In this document: piece by piece, positions 8,830-15,319 of the stretch
How the letters are laid out: each line of letters opens with the position of its first letter
Position numbering within the stretch: the stretch's first letter is position 1
Assembly: GCF_041200175.1 (NCBI RefSeq)
Contig: NZ_CP165727.1
Coordinates: 8,240,001-8,304,000, forward strand
Direction: 5' to 3'
Origin: Streptomyces sp. R33
Lineage (GTDB): Bacteria; Actinomycetota; Actinomycetes; Streptomycetales; Streptomycetaceae
Length of the DNA: 64,000 nucleotides
The notes under the pieces: generated by a model
What the model was told of the DNA's origin: nothing
Databases searched by the model: none
What the model saw: the letters and a program-made list of their open reading frames with translations, nothing else
Position numbers and translations under genes: made by a program

Positions 8830-9200
8830 CGTCGCTGGTGGCGGATGCCCGCCGGCGATCACATGGGTCATGCTGTCGATGCCGGGATCCCGGACGATCA
8901 GGCCGTCCGAGCACCAGGAGTAGCGGCCGCCGAGAGCCTCACCGCTTCCTGCCCAGGTCTGCATCAAGCGTTCGACTTCTGCGACCGTGAAGACAGTCAC
9001 GCTCCACCGGGAGCCGTCCTTGAGTCCACGAAGAGATCGAGGTTGCACACCGAGTCCGACTCCTCGTCTGGACTGGGCAGGAACGATGCCTCGAAGGCGT
9101 CCGTGCGGACCCGGTACCACGGCCCGTCCCAACCTCGTTCGACCGATCCGGGCGATGCGCTGCGACTCATTGATCTCAGCCGTGCTGCTTCCCGCGGCAT
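8830..9200 (-). pseudogene. Frameshifted conserved hypothetical protein
   Basis: A minus-strand frame from the ATG at 9200 (MPREAARLRSMSRSAS, WDGPWYRVRTDAFEASFLPS, CNLDLFVD) continues sensibly only if one base is restored near 9020, giving CNLDLFVD followed by KDGSRWSVTVFTVAEVERLM and GGRYSWCSDGLIVRDPGIDS. That pattern reads like an actinobacterial hypothetical protein of about 120-140 residues. The C terminus is lost at the boundary with the ligase remnant. A single-base error in the sequence would explain the frame break equally well. Confidence 0.5.
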
Positions 9201-9625
9201 AGCTGGGGACGTTCACCGTACGCGGCTGGGGAGCTCGGGTCGTACGCCGACACCGAGGAAGCACGTTCGACGCCAACGATTCAGGACACCCCCACACTCC
9301 GGGCAGGTGGCAGCCCTGGCACCTTGCACCGCCCGGGCCCTCGCGCCTGCCCGCCGCATCCGCCGCCAGTGCCGCGAACCGCACACCGACGTGCAGAACA
9401 CCGCCGCCGCCCTCACCGTCGGCATCAATGGCCACCACAGTCACGGCAGAACCGCGGCCCGGGATCGTCGTCCGTGACCACGACCAGCCTCAGCCAGGGC
9501 GCTCCATCCCTGCCCACGGGACCACCATAGGGGCCCAGTCAAGGCAAGCCGAAATCCCGTGGAGCCCACCTGCATGGCGTGGAATGATCTTGGCGACTGC
9601 TGACGAGAAAGGGAAGGCTGAAAAC
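9201..9625. other. Intergenic region upstream of the deaminase-ASCH gene
   Basis: About 425 bases with several overlapping low-credibility frames and no recognised protein. It should hold the promoter of the downstream gene. The second copy of that gene near 47.4 kb does not share this upstream sequence. Confidence 0.4.
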
Positions 9626-10432
9626 GTGTACGTACCGTCATCTGCACGAGCTCTCAATGATGACGAGCGTGAGCTCGTGGAGCTGGCACGCCGCACCATA
9701 GACGCGCATACGGACGCCGGGCCCGACGAAGACGGGATCCACACGATGGGGGCTGCGGTCATGGCCGCCGACTACCGGATGTTCGCTGGCGTGAACCTCT
9801 ACCACTTCACCGGGGGACCCTGCGCCGAACTCGTGGCTCTGGGAGCCGCACGAGCCCAGGGCGCCCGCCAGATGCGCTGCATCGTCGCCGTGGGAAACCA
9901 CGGGCGGGGGGTCGTCGGCCCGTGCGGGCGCGATCGGCAGGTCTTCGTGGACTACTACCCCACCATGCGCGTCATCGTGCCCACGCCCGCGGGGCCCAGG
10001 TCCGTTCTCGCCGCCGACCTGATGCCGCTGACTCAGCGATGGACCCCGGAAGGCATGAACGGTCTCGACCCATCGCTCTACCAGGATCCCGAGACCGCCG
10101 GTCCCCCGATCATCCGGTTCAACCCCCGCTACCTCCAAGACGTCCGCTCTGGCGCCAAGACCAAGACCACCCGCTTCCGGGACCCCGCCCAGCTCGGGCC
10201 GGCACGGCTGGTGTTTGAAAGCGACCCCGAAGTCGTCCTGCCGGCAGAGGTGACCGGCATCAGGCACTGCCTGGTCAGCGACCTCACCAACCAGGACGCC
10301 CAAGCCGAGGGGCTGACGACCGCTACCGAACTCTGGGAAGTCCTCAAGGGCCACTACCCAGATCTGGCGGGAACCGACGAAGTCGACGTAATCACCTTCC
10401 AGATCAACGACAAGACAGGCGCCGCTTACTGA
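9626..10432 (+). CDS. Blasticidin-S-deaminase-like domain fused to ASCH domain
   Basis: The 268-residue product starts at the GTG at 9626, which has GGGAAGG about 8 bases upstream; longer frames lack this support. Residues 1-120 form a cytidine-deaminase fold that closely recalls fungal blasticidin-S deaminase: FAGVNLYHFTGGPCAELVAL at 53-72 carries the first zinc Cys (66) and the catalytic Glu (68). GPCGRDRQVFVDYYP at 98-112 carries Cys100, but the second Cys of PCxxC is Asp103. Residues 160-268 are an ASCH domain, with the GAKTKTTRF motif at 176-184. Deaminases hydrolyse the 4-amino group of cytosine-type bases; some ASCH proteins cleave N4-acylcytidines. The fusion suggests processing of a modified cytosine nucleoside, possibly antibiotic inactivation. 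IS630 insertion changed the natural TAA stop to TAC TGA, adding Tyr268. Confidence 0.85.
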   Translation: MYVPSSARALNDDERELVELARRTIDAHTDAGPDEDGIHTMGAAVMAADYRMFAGVNLYHFTGGPCAELVALGAARAQGARQMRCIVAVGNHGRGVVGPCGRDRQVFVDYYPTMRVIVPTPAGPRSVLAADLMPLTQRWTPEGMNGLDPSLYQDPETAGPPIIRFNPRYLQDVRSGAKTKTTRFRDPAQLGPARLVFESDPEVVLPAEVTGIRHCLVSDLTNQDAQAEGLTTATELWEVLKGHYPDLAGTDEVDVITFQINDKTGAAY

Positions 10433-10437
10433 AGATT

Positions 10438-11061
10438 TCAGGGTGGGGTCGGTGGGTTGATGGCCAGACCGGTGGCGGTGAGGCAGCCGTCGACAAGGTG
10501 GGGCCGGAGTTGGATTCTGCGTAGCTCGCGGCGGAGTGTGCGGTCGAGGTCGTCGGGTGTGTCGAAGGCGGTGTTGGCCATCGCTCTGCGCACGAGTGAC
10601 CAGACGGCCTCGACCGGGTTCAGGTCTGGTGAGTATGCCGGGAGGCGGATGGTGGTGAGCCAGTCGTGCTCCGCCTCGTACCGCTTCAGCCCGGCGGCCA
10701 GGTGGGTGTTGAGATTGTCCCAAACCACCACGATGGGGCCGTCGAGTTGGATGTGCGCGCGGACCAGGAGGTCGCGGTAGTCCTTCCAGGAGAAGCTCTT
10801 GCGGGCGCCCTTGAGCAGGAGATGGTTGCGGGGTCGGTGGATGAGGCGGCTCTTCTCGCCGAGTTTGTAGCAGCACAGCGCGGCGACCGAGGTCCGGCGG
10901 CGGGAACGGCCGCGGACGCGGATGACGGGGGTCTGTCCGCGTCGGCCCCAGGTGCGGGCCCGGGGCGGAGTCATCGAGAAGCCGGCCTCGTCCTCGAAGA
11001 CGAGCCATGCCCCGGACGCCGCCGCGAGGCTTTTACCCGTGGCCAGACCTCCTTCTTCCAC
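10438..11061 (-). CDS. IS630 transposase, second frame (DDE catalytic part)
   Basis: The frame encodes the catalytic domain of the transposase. The three acidic residues are recognisable: Asp in LVFEDEAGFS, Asp in VVVWDNLNTHL and Glu in YSPDLNPVEAVWSLVRR. It has no convincing independent start, so translation most likely arrives by -1 frameshifting from the upstream frame, as described for other IS630 members. All catalytic residues, the paired terminal repeats and the target duplication are intact, so the element may still be able to move. Confidence 0.88.
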   Translation of the reverse strand: MEEGGLATGKSLAAASGAWLVFEDEAGFSMTPPRARTWGRRGQTPVIRVRGRSRRRTSVAALCCYKLGEKSRLIHRPRNHLLLKGARKSFSWKDYRDLLVRAHIQLDGPIVVVWDNLNTHLAAGLKRYEAEHDWLTTIRLPAYSPDLNPVEAVWSLVRRAMANTAFDTPDDLDRTLRRELRRIQLRPHLVDGCLTATGLAINPPTPP

Positions 11062-11510
11062 AGTTCCACCGCGTGCTCGTCACGCTCGAGGGCTCTGCGG
11101 GCGGGTGCCTGCCAGGACCAGCCGTGCCGTTTCAGCAGCCGCCACACCGTCGGCACCGACAGGGTCAGCCGCAGCCGGCGGCGGATCAGCGTCTGGACCC
11201 GGGCCAGCGTCCAGCGTTCGTCGTCGAAGCCGTGCGCCGAGGGGCCTTTGCCGAGTTCCTCCTCGAGCACGGCGAACTGGGCGTCGGTGACGGTCGGGGC
11301 GTTCGCCGGACCCGCCGAGCGCAAGCCCTCCATGCCGCCCTCGCGCCAGGCACGACGCCAGCGTTCCACCGACCGCACACTCACCCGCAGATCCTTCGCG
11401 ATCACCGCGGTCTTCTCACCCGCCGCGAACCGCATCCCGGCCTGAAGCCGGATCCCCTCACGAAACGCCCGACGCTCAGCCGTCAGGCCCCCACCCTCTG
11501 GATACCTCAC
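10971..11510 (-). CDS. IS630 transposase, first frame (HTH part)
   Basis: A 179-residue product containing the N-terminal DNA-binding part of an IS630-type transposase: KTAVIAKDLRVSVRSVERWR is a helix-turn-helix, and GFDDERWTLARVQTLIRRRL and VPTVWRLLKRHGWSWQAPAR form the winged second domain. The frame overlaps the second one by 91 bases. At about 11034 the sequence GTAAAAGCC contains a run of four A; a -1 slip there joins WPRVK to SLAAASGAWLVFEDEAGFS of the next frame and restores a full transposase. Without the slip this frame ends in a short unrelated tail. Confidence 0.88.
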   Translation of the reverse strand: MRYPEGGGLTAERRAFREGIRLQAGMRFAAGEKTAVIAKDLRVSVRSVERWRRAWREGGMEGLRSAGPANAPTVTDAQFAVLEEELGKGPSAHGFDDERWTLARVQTLIRRRLRLTLSVPTVWRLLKRHGWSWQAPARRALERDEHAVELWKKEVWPRVKASRRRPGHGSSSRTRPASR

Positions 11511-11572
11511 CTCACCGGCATACCGCAGGGATCATGAACCGTCACTACCCGACGACAACGCGAAATCCTCAG

Positions 11573-12043
11573 TAAACCACGGAGGCACCAGCGACGACCG
11601 GGACGACCGCAGCAGCGAAGAAGACGGCGCTGGTCGACGCATGATGACGCCCGACCGGTTGGGCTGGGATGCGGCCAAGGACCATGCCAGTGAGTTCTTG
11701 CTGGGGGTGGTCGCCCCTGCAGAGCAATCCGGCTATCCGGATGCTGGTGAGTTGAGGGCACGAGTCAGCTTTCGGTTGGCTGCGCGAGCGGCTTCCAGCT
11801 CCTTCGTTCGCTCGTTGAGCTGCCCTTTCGTGTGGGACTCTGCCAGATGGCCCGGTGCGAACGGACCTGCGGCAACCGCTCCTTCATGAGAGGCGACAGA
11901 CTGGGCGTCCATGGGGCCCCTGCTGAACAGCGATCTTGGTCGACACGGTTCTAGCAGGAGCCCCATCTCTCCTTCAGTCTGCTTGACACACTGACCCCTG
12001 GCCCTGAACCAGGACCACACGGCGTTGGTACTAGCCTGTCCCG
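11573..12043. other. Region after IS630: repeat tail and coiled-coil remnant
   Basis: The first 58 bases or so (11573-11632) are nearly identical to 47836-47895 and are the displaced 3' flank of the deaminase-ASCH gene. The rest has no good gene. A minus-strand frame near 11740-11850 reads HTKGQLNERTKELEAARAAN and KLTRALNS, a short coiled-coil reminiscent of recombinase-accessory proteins, but it is too short to assign. Confidence 0.45.
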
Positions 12044-12691
12044 ATGGGACTCGACATCACGGTGCTCATGGTCGACTGGGAGCACCTGGCGCGGATACCG
12101 GCGGACGACAGGGTGAAGGTACTGGGCGATGCCGCCTGCCCCGACTTCTGCTGCGAGGTGTGCGAAGACGCCGACTATGCCGTGACGGGCGGCTGGGTGT
12201 GGCAGCGGCAGGTGTCCTGGTGCGCCGAGTACCGTTTCCACGGAACCACCGGTTCCTACGCCTGGCACCCCCGATTGGGCAATGCCTGGGAGGAGGTCCG
12301 GACCTCGGTGGCGCCCGAACTGCGCGACGCCCTGGACCACTTCCTGCGCGGCCTGTTCTGGGAGGACCCGGACGACCTCACGGGGACGGACCCCACGGCC
12401 GCCGCGGAGGAGCAACGGCCCGCCGCGCGCGGCTTCCCCGACGACCCCGCTCCGTGGCGCCCCCGGGTGCGCTTGCTCAGCGCCCCCGACGAGGTGTCGG
12501 AGCTGGCCCGCTCCTGGCAGGTGGCCGCGCCCCGGCTGGAGGAACTGCGCGGGCCCTTCGAAGCCGAGGCCGCCGGCTGGGCGGGCCGGCCCACCGACTT
12601 CGACGCCGCCGCAGCGCTGTTGCGCGAATGGGGCGACGTGGCCACGGAGGCCGGCGCCCGGCAATGGGGCCTGGTCGGTCTTCCCTTCTAG
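12044..12691 (+). CDS. Conserved actinobacterial hypothetical protein
   Basis: A 215-residue acidic, soluble protein starting MGLDITVLMVDWEHLARIPA; the ATG at 12044 is the first plausible start and defines the N terminus of a family frequently seen in Streptomyces. It contains a Cys-rich patch (DAACPDFCCEVCEDADY) and many Trp/Arg-flanked acidic residues. No catalytic motif or membrane segment is visible. It has no evident operon partner: IS630 debris lies upstream and a 400-base gap downstream. Function unknown. Confidence 0.75.
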   Translation: MGLDITVLMVDWEHLARIPADDRVKVLGDAACPDFCCEVCEDADYAVTGGWVWQRQVSWCAEYRFHGTTGSYAWHPRLGNAWEEVRTSVAPELRDALDHFLRGLFWEDPDDLTGTDPTAAAEEQRPAARGFPDDPAPWRPRVRLLSAPDEVSELARSWQVAAPRLEELRGPFEAEAAGWAGRPTDFDAAAALLREWGDVATEAGARQWGLVGLPF

Positions 12692-13087
12692 GCCCGATGC
12701 CGTGTAGTTGTGCATGTGCGTGCTGGTGGCAGCGGGTGGGTGTCAGCGGTAGCGCGTGCGGCACGCCTGGTGGGGGAGGATCCATGCCCGGTCGGCTGCT
12801 GTCACGGGGTGACCACGGGGCTGCCGGGGAGTGACTGCGTGCAGGCGAATAGCCCTTGCCCTGGCGGCCCTCAAAGTGGCGGTGCAGACCCGTCCACAGA
12901 CGGACGTTCAGCCGTCCCCGCTCCGCCCACGACCTGGGCCCGGTTGTTGTCGAGCACACCGACGATCCCGCCGGACCGCACTTCCACGCAGGCGGACCGA
13001 AGGGAATCACAGTCGAAGACCAGTCACGATCCGGAGTGACTTCCGGCTGGGACTGATCCCAGTCGGCCCACCCATGGAGATCCCCAA
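12692..13087. other. Intergenic region, nothing recognised
   Basis: About 395 bases without a credible gene. It precedes the tandem paralog pair and should include their promoter. Confidence 0.35.
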
Positions 13088-13498
13088 GTGACAGAAGCAG
13101 ATCCCGGCGTCGTGGTCACCTGGGCCCCGGGTGACACCACGGTCCGGTGGAGTGGCCCGGCGGGGAGCGCCGAGAAGTCGTACGAGCGTCCGCCGCAGGA
13201 TGTCATGGCGTGGCGGGAGTACGACGAGACGCTGGTCGTGGTGGTGGAAGCCATCAACACTGCACCGTTCACCCCGGCGGACAACGCGGTGGTCTTCCGG
13301 GCCGACGGCTCGGAACGGTTCCGGCTGCACCCGCCGCGTGGCCTGGTGTACACGCCGAGCGAAGTGCACGGCTTCTACCTCGCTGTGCCGCAGGACGGCC
13401 GACCGCTCATGATCATGGTCACGCGCAACGCGGGTGATTTCCAGGGCCGCATCGACCTGGAGACCGGCGAGATCGTGGACACCAACCACTGGCGATGA
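13088..13498 (+). CDS. Small hypothetical protein, first of a tandem paralog pair
   Basis: A 136-residue beta-rich acidic protein (VVVTWAPGDTTVRWSGPAG, DVMAWREYDETLVVVVEAIN, NAVVFRADGSERFRL, FYLAVPQDGRPLMIMVTRNA). A GTG start at 13088 follows a weak purine stretch. Its stop codon overlaps the start of the next gene (ATGA), so the two are translationally coupled. The next gene is a diverged copy of its first half. No known domain; the compact beta content and duplication in a region of immunity-like genes would fit an immunity or decoy protein, but this is speculation. Confidence 0.65.
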   Translation: MTEADPGVVVTWAPGDTTVRWSGPAGSAEKSYERPPQDVMAWREYDETLVVVVEAINTAPFTPADNAVVFRADGSERFRLHPPRGLVYTPSEVHGFYLAVPQDGRPLMIMVTRNAGDFQGRIDLETGEIVDTNHWR

Positions 13499-13797
13499 GC
13501 CGGAGAAAGAGTCCAGTGGCAGCAGCAGAACCCGACGTAGTGGTCGCCTGGACCTGGGCGACCAGTACGGTCCGGTGGAGCGGCCCCGCCGGGACCGTCG
13601 AGAAGTCGTACGAGCTTCCGCCCGAGTCCGTCATGGCCTGGCGGGAGTACGACAAGACGATGGTGCTGGTGGTGGAAGCAAAACCGCCCCGAGCCGCCGG
13701 CCCGAAAGACCACCGCGTTCTCCGACGGCGTGAAGGGCGCGCCGTTGAGCGCTGGCCCGGAGCGGCGGTGAAGGAGGTCAACCCCGAGTGGTCCTGA
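13495..13797 (+). pseudogene. Second tandem paralog, disrupted by a short internal inversion
   Basis: The first 62 or so residues (VVVAWTWATSTVRWSGPAG, ESVMAWREYDKTMVLVVEA) parallel the upstream protein. At about 13681 the similarity stops on this strand. The following bases, read on the opposite strand from 13760 to 13681, encode ALNGAPFTPSENAVVFRAGG and SGRF, the counterpart of INTAPFTPADNAVVFRADG and SERF in the upstream paralog. A segment of roughly 75 bp has thus been flipped in place, and the 3' end is missing. The 100-residue frame is a chance product of the inversion. Confidence 0.7.
13681..13760 (-). repeat. Inverted gene segment (micro-inversion)
   Basis: On the minus strand this segment is homologous in sequence and in frame to 13256-13330 of the upstream paralog (for example GAACGCGGTGGTCTTTCGGG against GACAACGCGGTGGTCTTCCG), but it lies opposite in orientation to the remainder of the second copy. 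No obvious inverted repeats flank it. Confidence 0.65.
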
Positions 13798-13939
13798 CCC
13801 TCCCTTCGAGTCGATGCTCGCCCGGGCCGCCGCGTCCGTCCCCGGTCCCGGCGTTCTGGCGGACGGCTTGGCCCTGGAGAAGAAGTTGTGGACGGGGTTG
13901 CCAGCTGTCCGTTGTCGGCCGCGGTGCTGGCACTCTGTG

Positions 13940-14680
13940 TCAGCGCGCCGCGGCAACCGAGTCGATGGTGCCGTGCCAGGTCCTGCGGTATCCCTCGCGG
14001 AGAGGGCCGCCGACGAGGTCGAGCACCTTCGACGCTGCGCTGATCAGTGCTGTGGGGTCGCCTGACCCGCACAAGTGGTGGTGTCCTTCGAGGAGGGCGG
14101 CTCCGCGCTGTGGGTCGGCTTCCAGCAGGCGTCGGGGCAGCCATTTCCCGCCGCCGATCCACGCGTGATGGTGGTCGCAGAGCAGATCGGCGGCGGCATT
14201 GACCACGTACCCGGCCACGGCCAGACGCTCGATGGGGTCACTCGCGTCAGCGAGGTCGTCCAGTGCGTCCGTCAGCCCGTAGCGTTTCGTATCGACGGTC
14301 TCCGGATCCAGTGGAGACGGACCTTCGCGAAGGTCCGCTTCGGCCAGGGCGCGAGCGCGGCCGGCCTGGCCATTGGAATCGACCAGAACGAGACCGGAGG
14401 CGTACATGTTCTGAAGGACCGCCCGCCGTGCGGCGATGTCTGCGGCGAAGAGCTCGAGGAGACCGGTGCGAGTGTGGACGAAGAGTTCTACGACACGTTC
14501 CTCGAACCGGATCGTTTCCCGGCAGGTCACGCCGCCGTCTTCGATGAGCACCGCGATGTCCAGGTCACTGCTGGCAGTGACTCGTCCGGTAGCCGTGGAG
14601 CCGGCGAGGACCACGGAGAGCGCATCGGGAAAGCGGCTGCGGACGAGACGTCGCGCCTGGTCGATGGGGTCTGCATGCAT
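13940..14680 (-). CDS. Nucleotidyltransferase (Pol-beta superfamily) domain protein
   Basis: A 246-residue protein with the nucleotidyltransferase signature LAGSTATGRVTASSDLDIAV: Gly27-Ser28 and the metal-binding Asp39 and Asp41. A third acidic position is likely in VVELFVHTR. The helical C-terminal half (GLTDALDDLADASDPIERLA, AADLLCDHHHAWIGGGKWLP) resembles the substrate-binding domain of aminoglycoside-adenylyltransferase-like and MNT-like proteins. It could transfer a nucleotide to a small molecule or protein. No HEPN gene is adjacent, so it is not an obvious MNT-HEPN toxin-antitoxin pair. Divergent from the gene at 14871. Confidence 0.82.
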   Translation of the reverse strand: MHADPIDQARRLVRSRFPDALSVVLAGSTATGRVTASSDLDIAVLIEDGGVTCRETIRFEERVVELFVHTRTGLLELFAADIAARRAVLQNMYASGLVLVDSNGQAGRARALAEADLREGPSPLDPETVDTKRYGLTDALDDLADASDPIERLAVAGYVVNAAADLLCDHHHAWIGGGKWLPRRLLEADPQRGAALLEGHHHLCGSGDPTALISAASKVLDLVGGPLREGYRRTWHGTIDSVAAAR

Positions 14681-14870
14681 GAGGGGCAGAGTGCCAGGAT
14701 CCTTGATCAGAGGCGAGTCGATTCCGCACGGCGTGGTCCGAGCGACTCGATGCCGAAGCGACGGACCGTCTGTTGGTGATGACAGCTATTCGTGAGGGGT
14801 GAGTAGCCTCCTCCGCAGCACGCGTGAGACCGGCGGCCGTGCGCGGCCGTTCCTCTCGTAGCCTGTCGAT

Positions 14871-15230
14871 GTGACCCGCCATACCCCGCCGCGACCAGTC
14901 CGATTCTTGGACCTGGACCAGGAGACGGGCTGGGACTACCAGAGCCACCTCTCCACCGCGCCCGGGACGAAACTGGTTGGATACCCCGGCTGGTGCCAGG
15001 ATCCAGAATGGCCGGAATGCGCCGAATGCGGGAATCGAATGGAACACCTGCTGACAGTGGAGAGCACGGAAGCGGACGCTGTGTCCCAGCATGCCTGGAC
15101 CCCGGTTGAGGAGGGGCACACTCTCTCCACGGGTCCTGGCCTGGTGCTGGGCGACCTTGGTGGTGTGTACCTATTTGAGTGCCACGTCTGCCCCGGGCGT
15201 CCATTCACACACCGCAACGACTGCCCGTAG
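14871..15230 (+). CDS. DUF1963-like small protein
   Basis: A 119-residue protein with features of the C-terminal part of YwqG/DUF1963 proteins: LVGYPGWCQDPEWPECAEC, GNRMEHLLTVES, and GLVLGDLGGVYLFECHVCPG. Two CxxC pairs (CAEC, CHVC) suggest a bound metal. Usual family members are about twice as long, so the gene may be 5'-truncated; the GTG at 14871 has only a weak ribosome binding site. Related proteins occur as cytosolic hypotheticals and near toxin loci. Function unknown. Confidence 0.65.
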   Translation: MTRHTPPRPVRFLDLDQETGWDYQSHLSTAPGTKLVGYPGWCQDPEWPECAECGNRMEHLLTVESTEADAVSQHAWTPVEEGHTLSTGPGLVLGDLGGVYLFECHVCPGRPFTHRNDCP

Positions 15231-15319
15231 TGCACGAAGCCCGGTCCTGTTTCCTACGAGGTCACGAATCATCGGAACCCACGAGCCTGTGCAGGGTCGC
15301 CCGGAGGCCTCTTCCGCTC

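Larger units (their letters stand above)
10429..11572 (-). mobile_element. Complete IS630-family insertion sequence, 1144 bp
   Basis: The ends are imperfect inverted repeats: CTGAAGATTTCA at 10429-10440 and, on the other strand, CTGAGGATTTCG from 11572. The element is flanked by TA on both sides (10427-10428 and 11573-11574), the target duplication expected for IS630/Tc1-type elements. The partial duplicate locus near 47836 has the uninterrupted sequence GCTTAAACCACGGAGG, confirming both boundaries. The two transposase frames lie on the minus strand and fill almost the whole element. Confidence 0.93.

Noticed and set aside
9638..11008. 456-residue minus-strand open frame spanning the IS630 and deaminase gene
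   Set aside because: It runs through an IS end and opposite a well-supported gene; the translation is Arg/Pro-rich noise in the first part.
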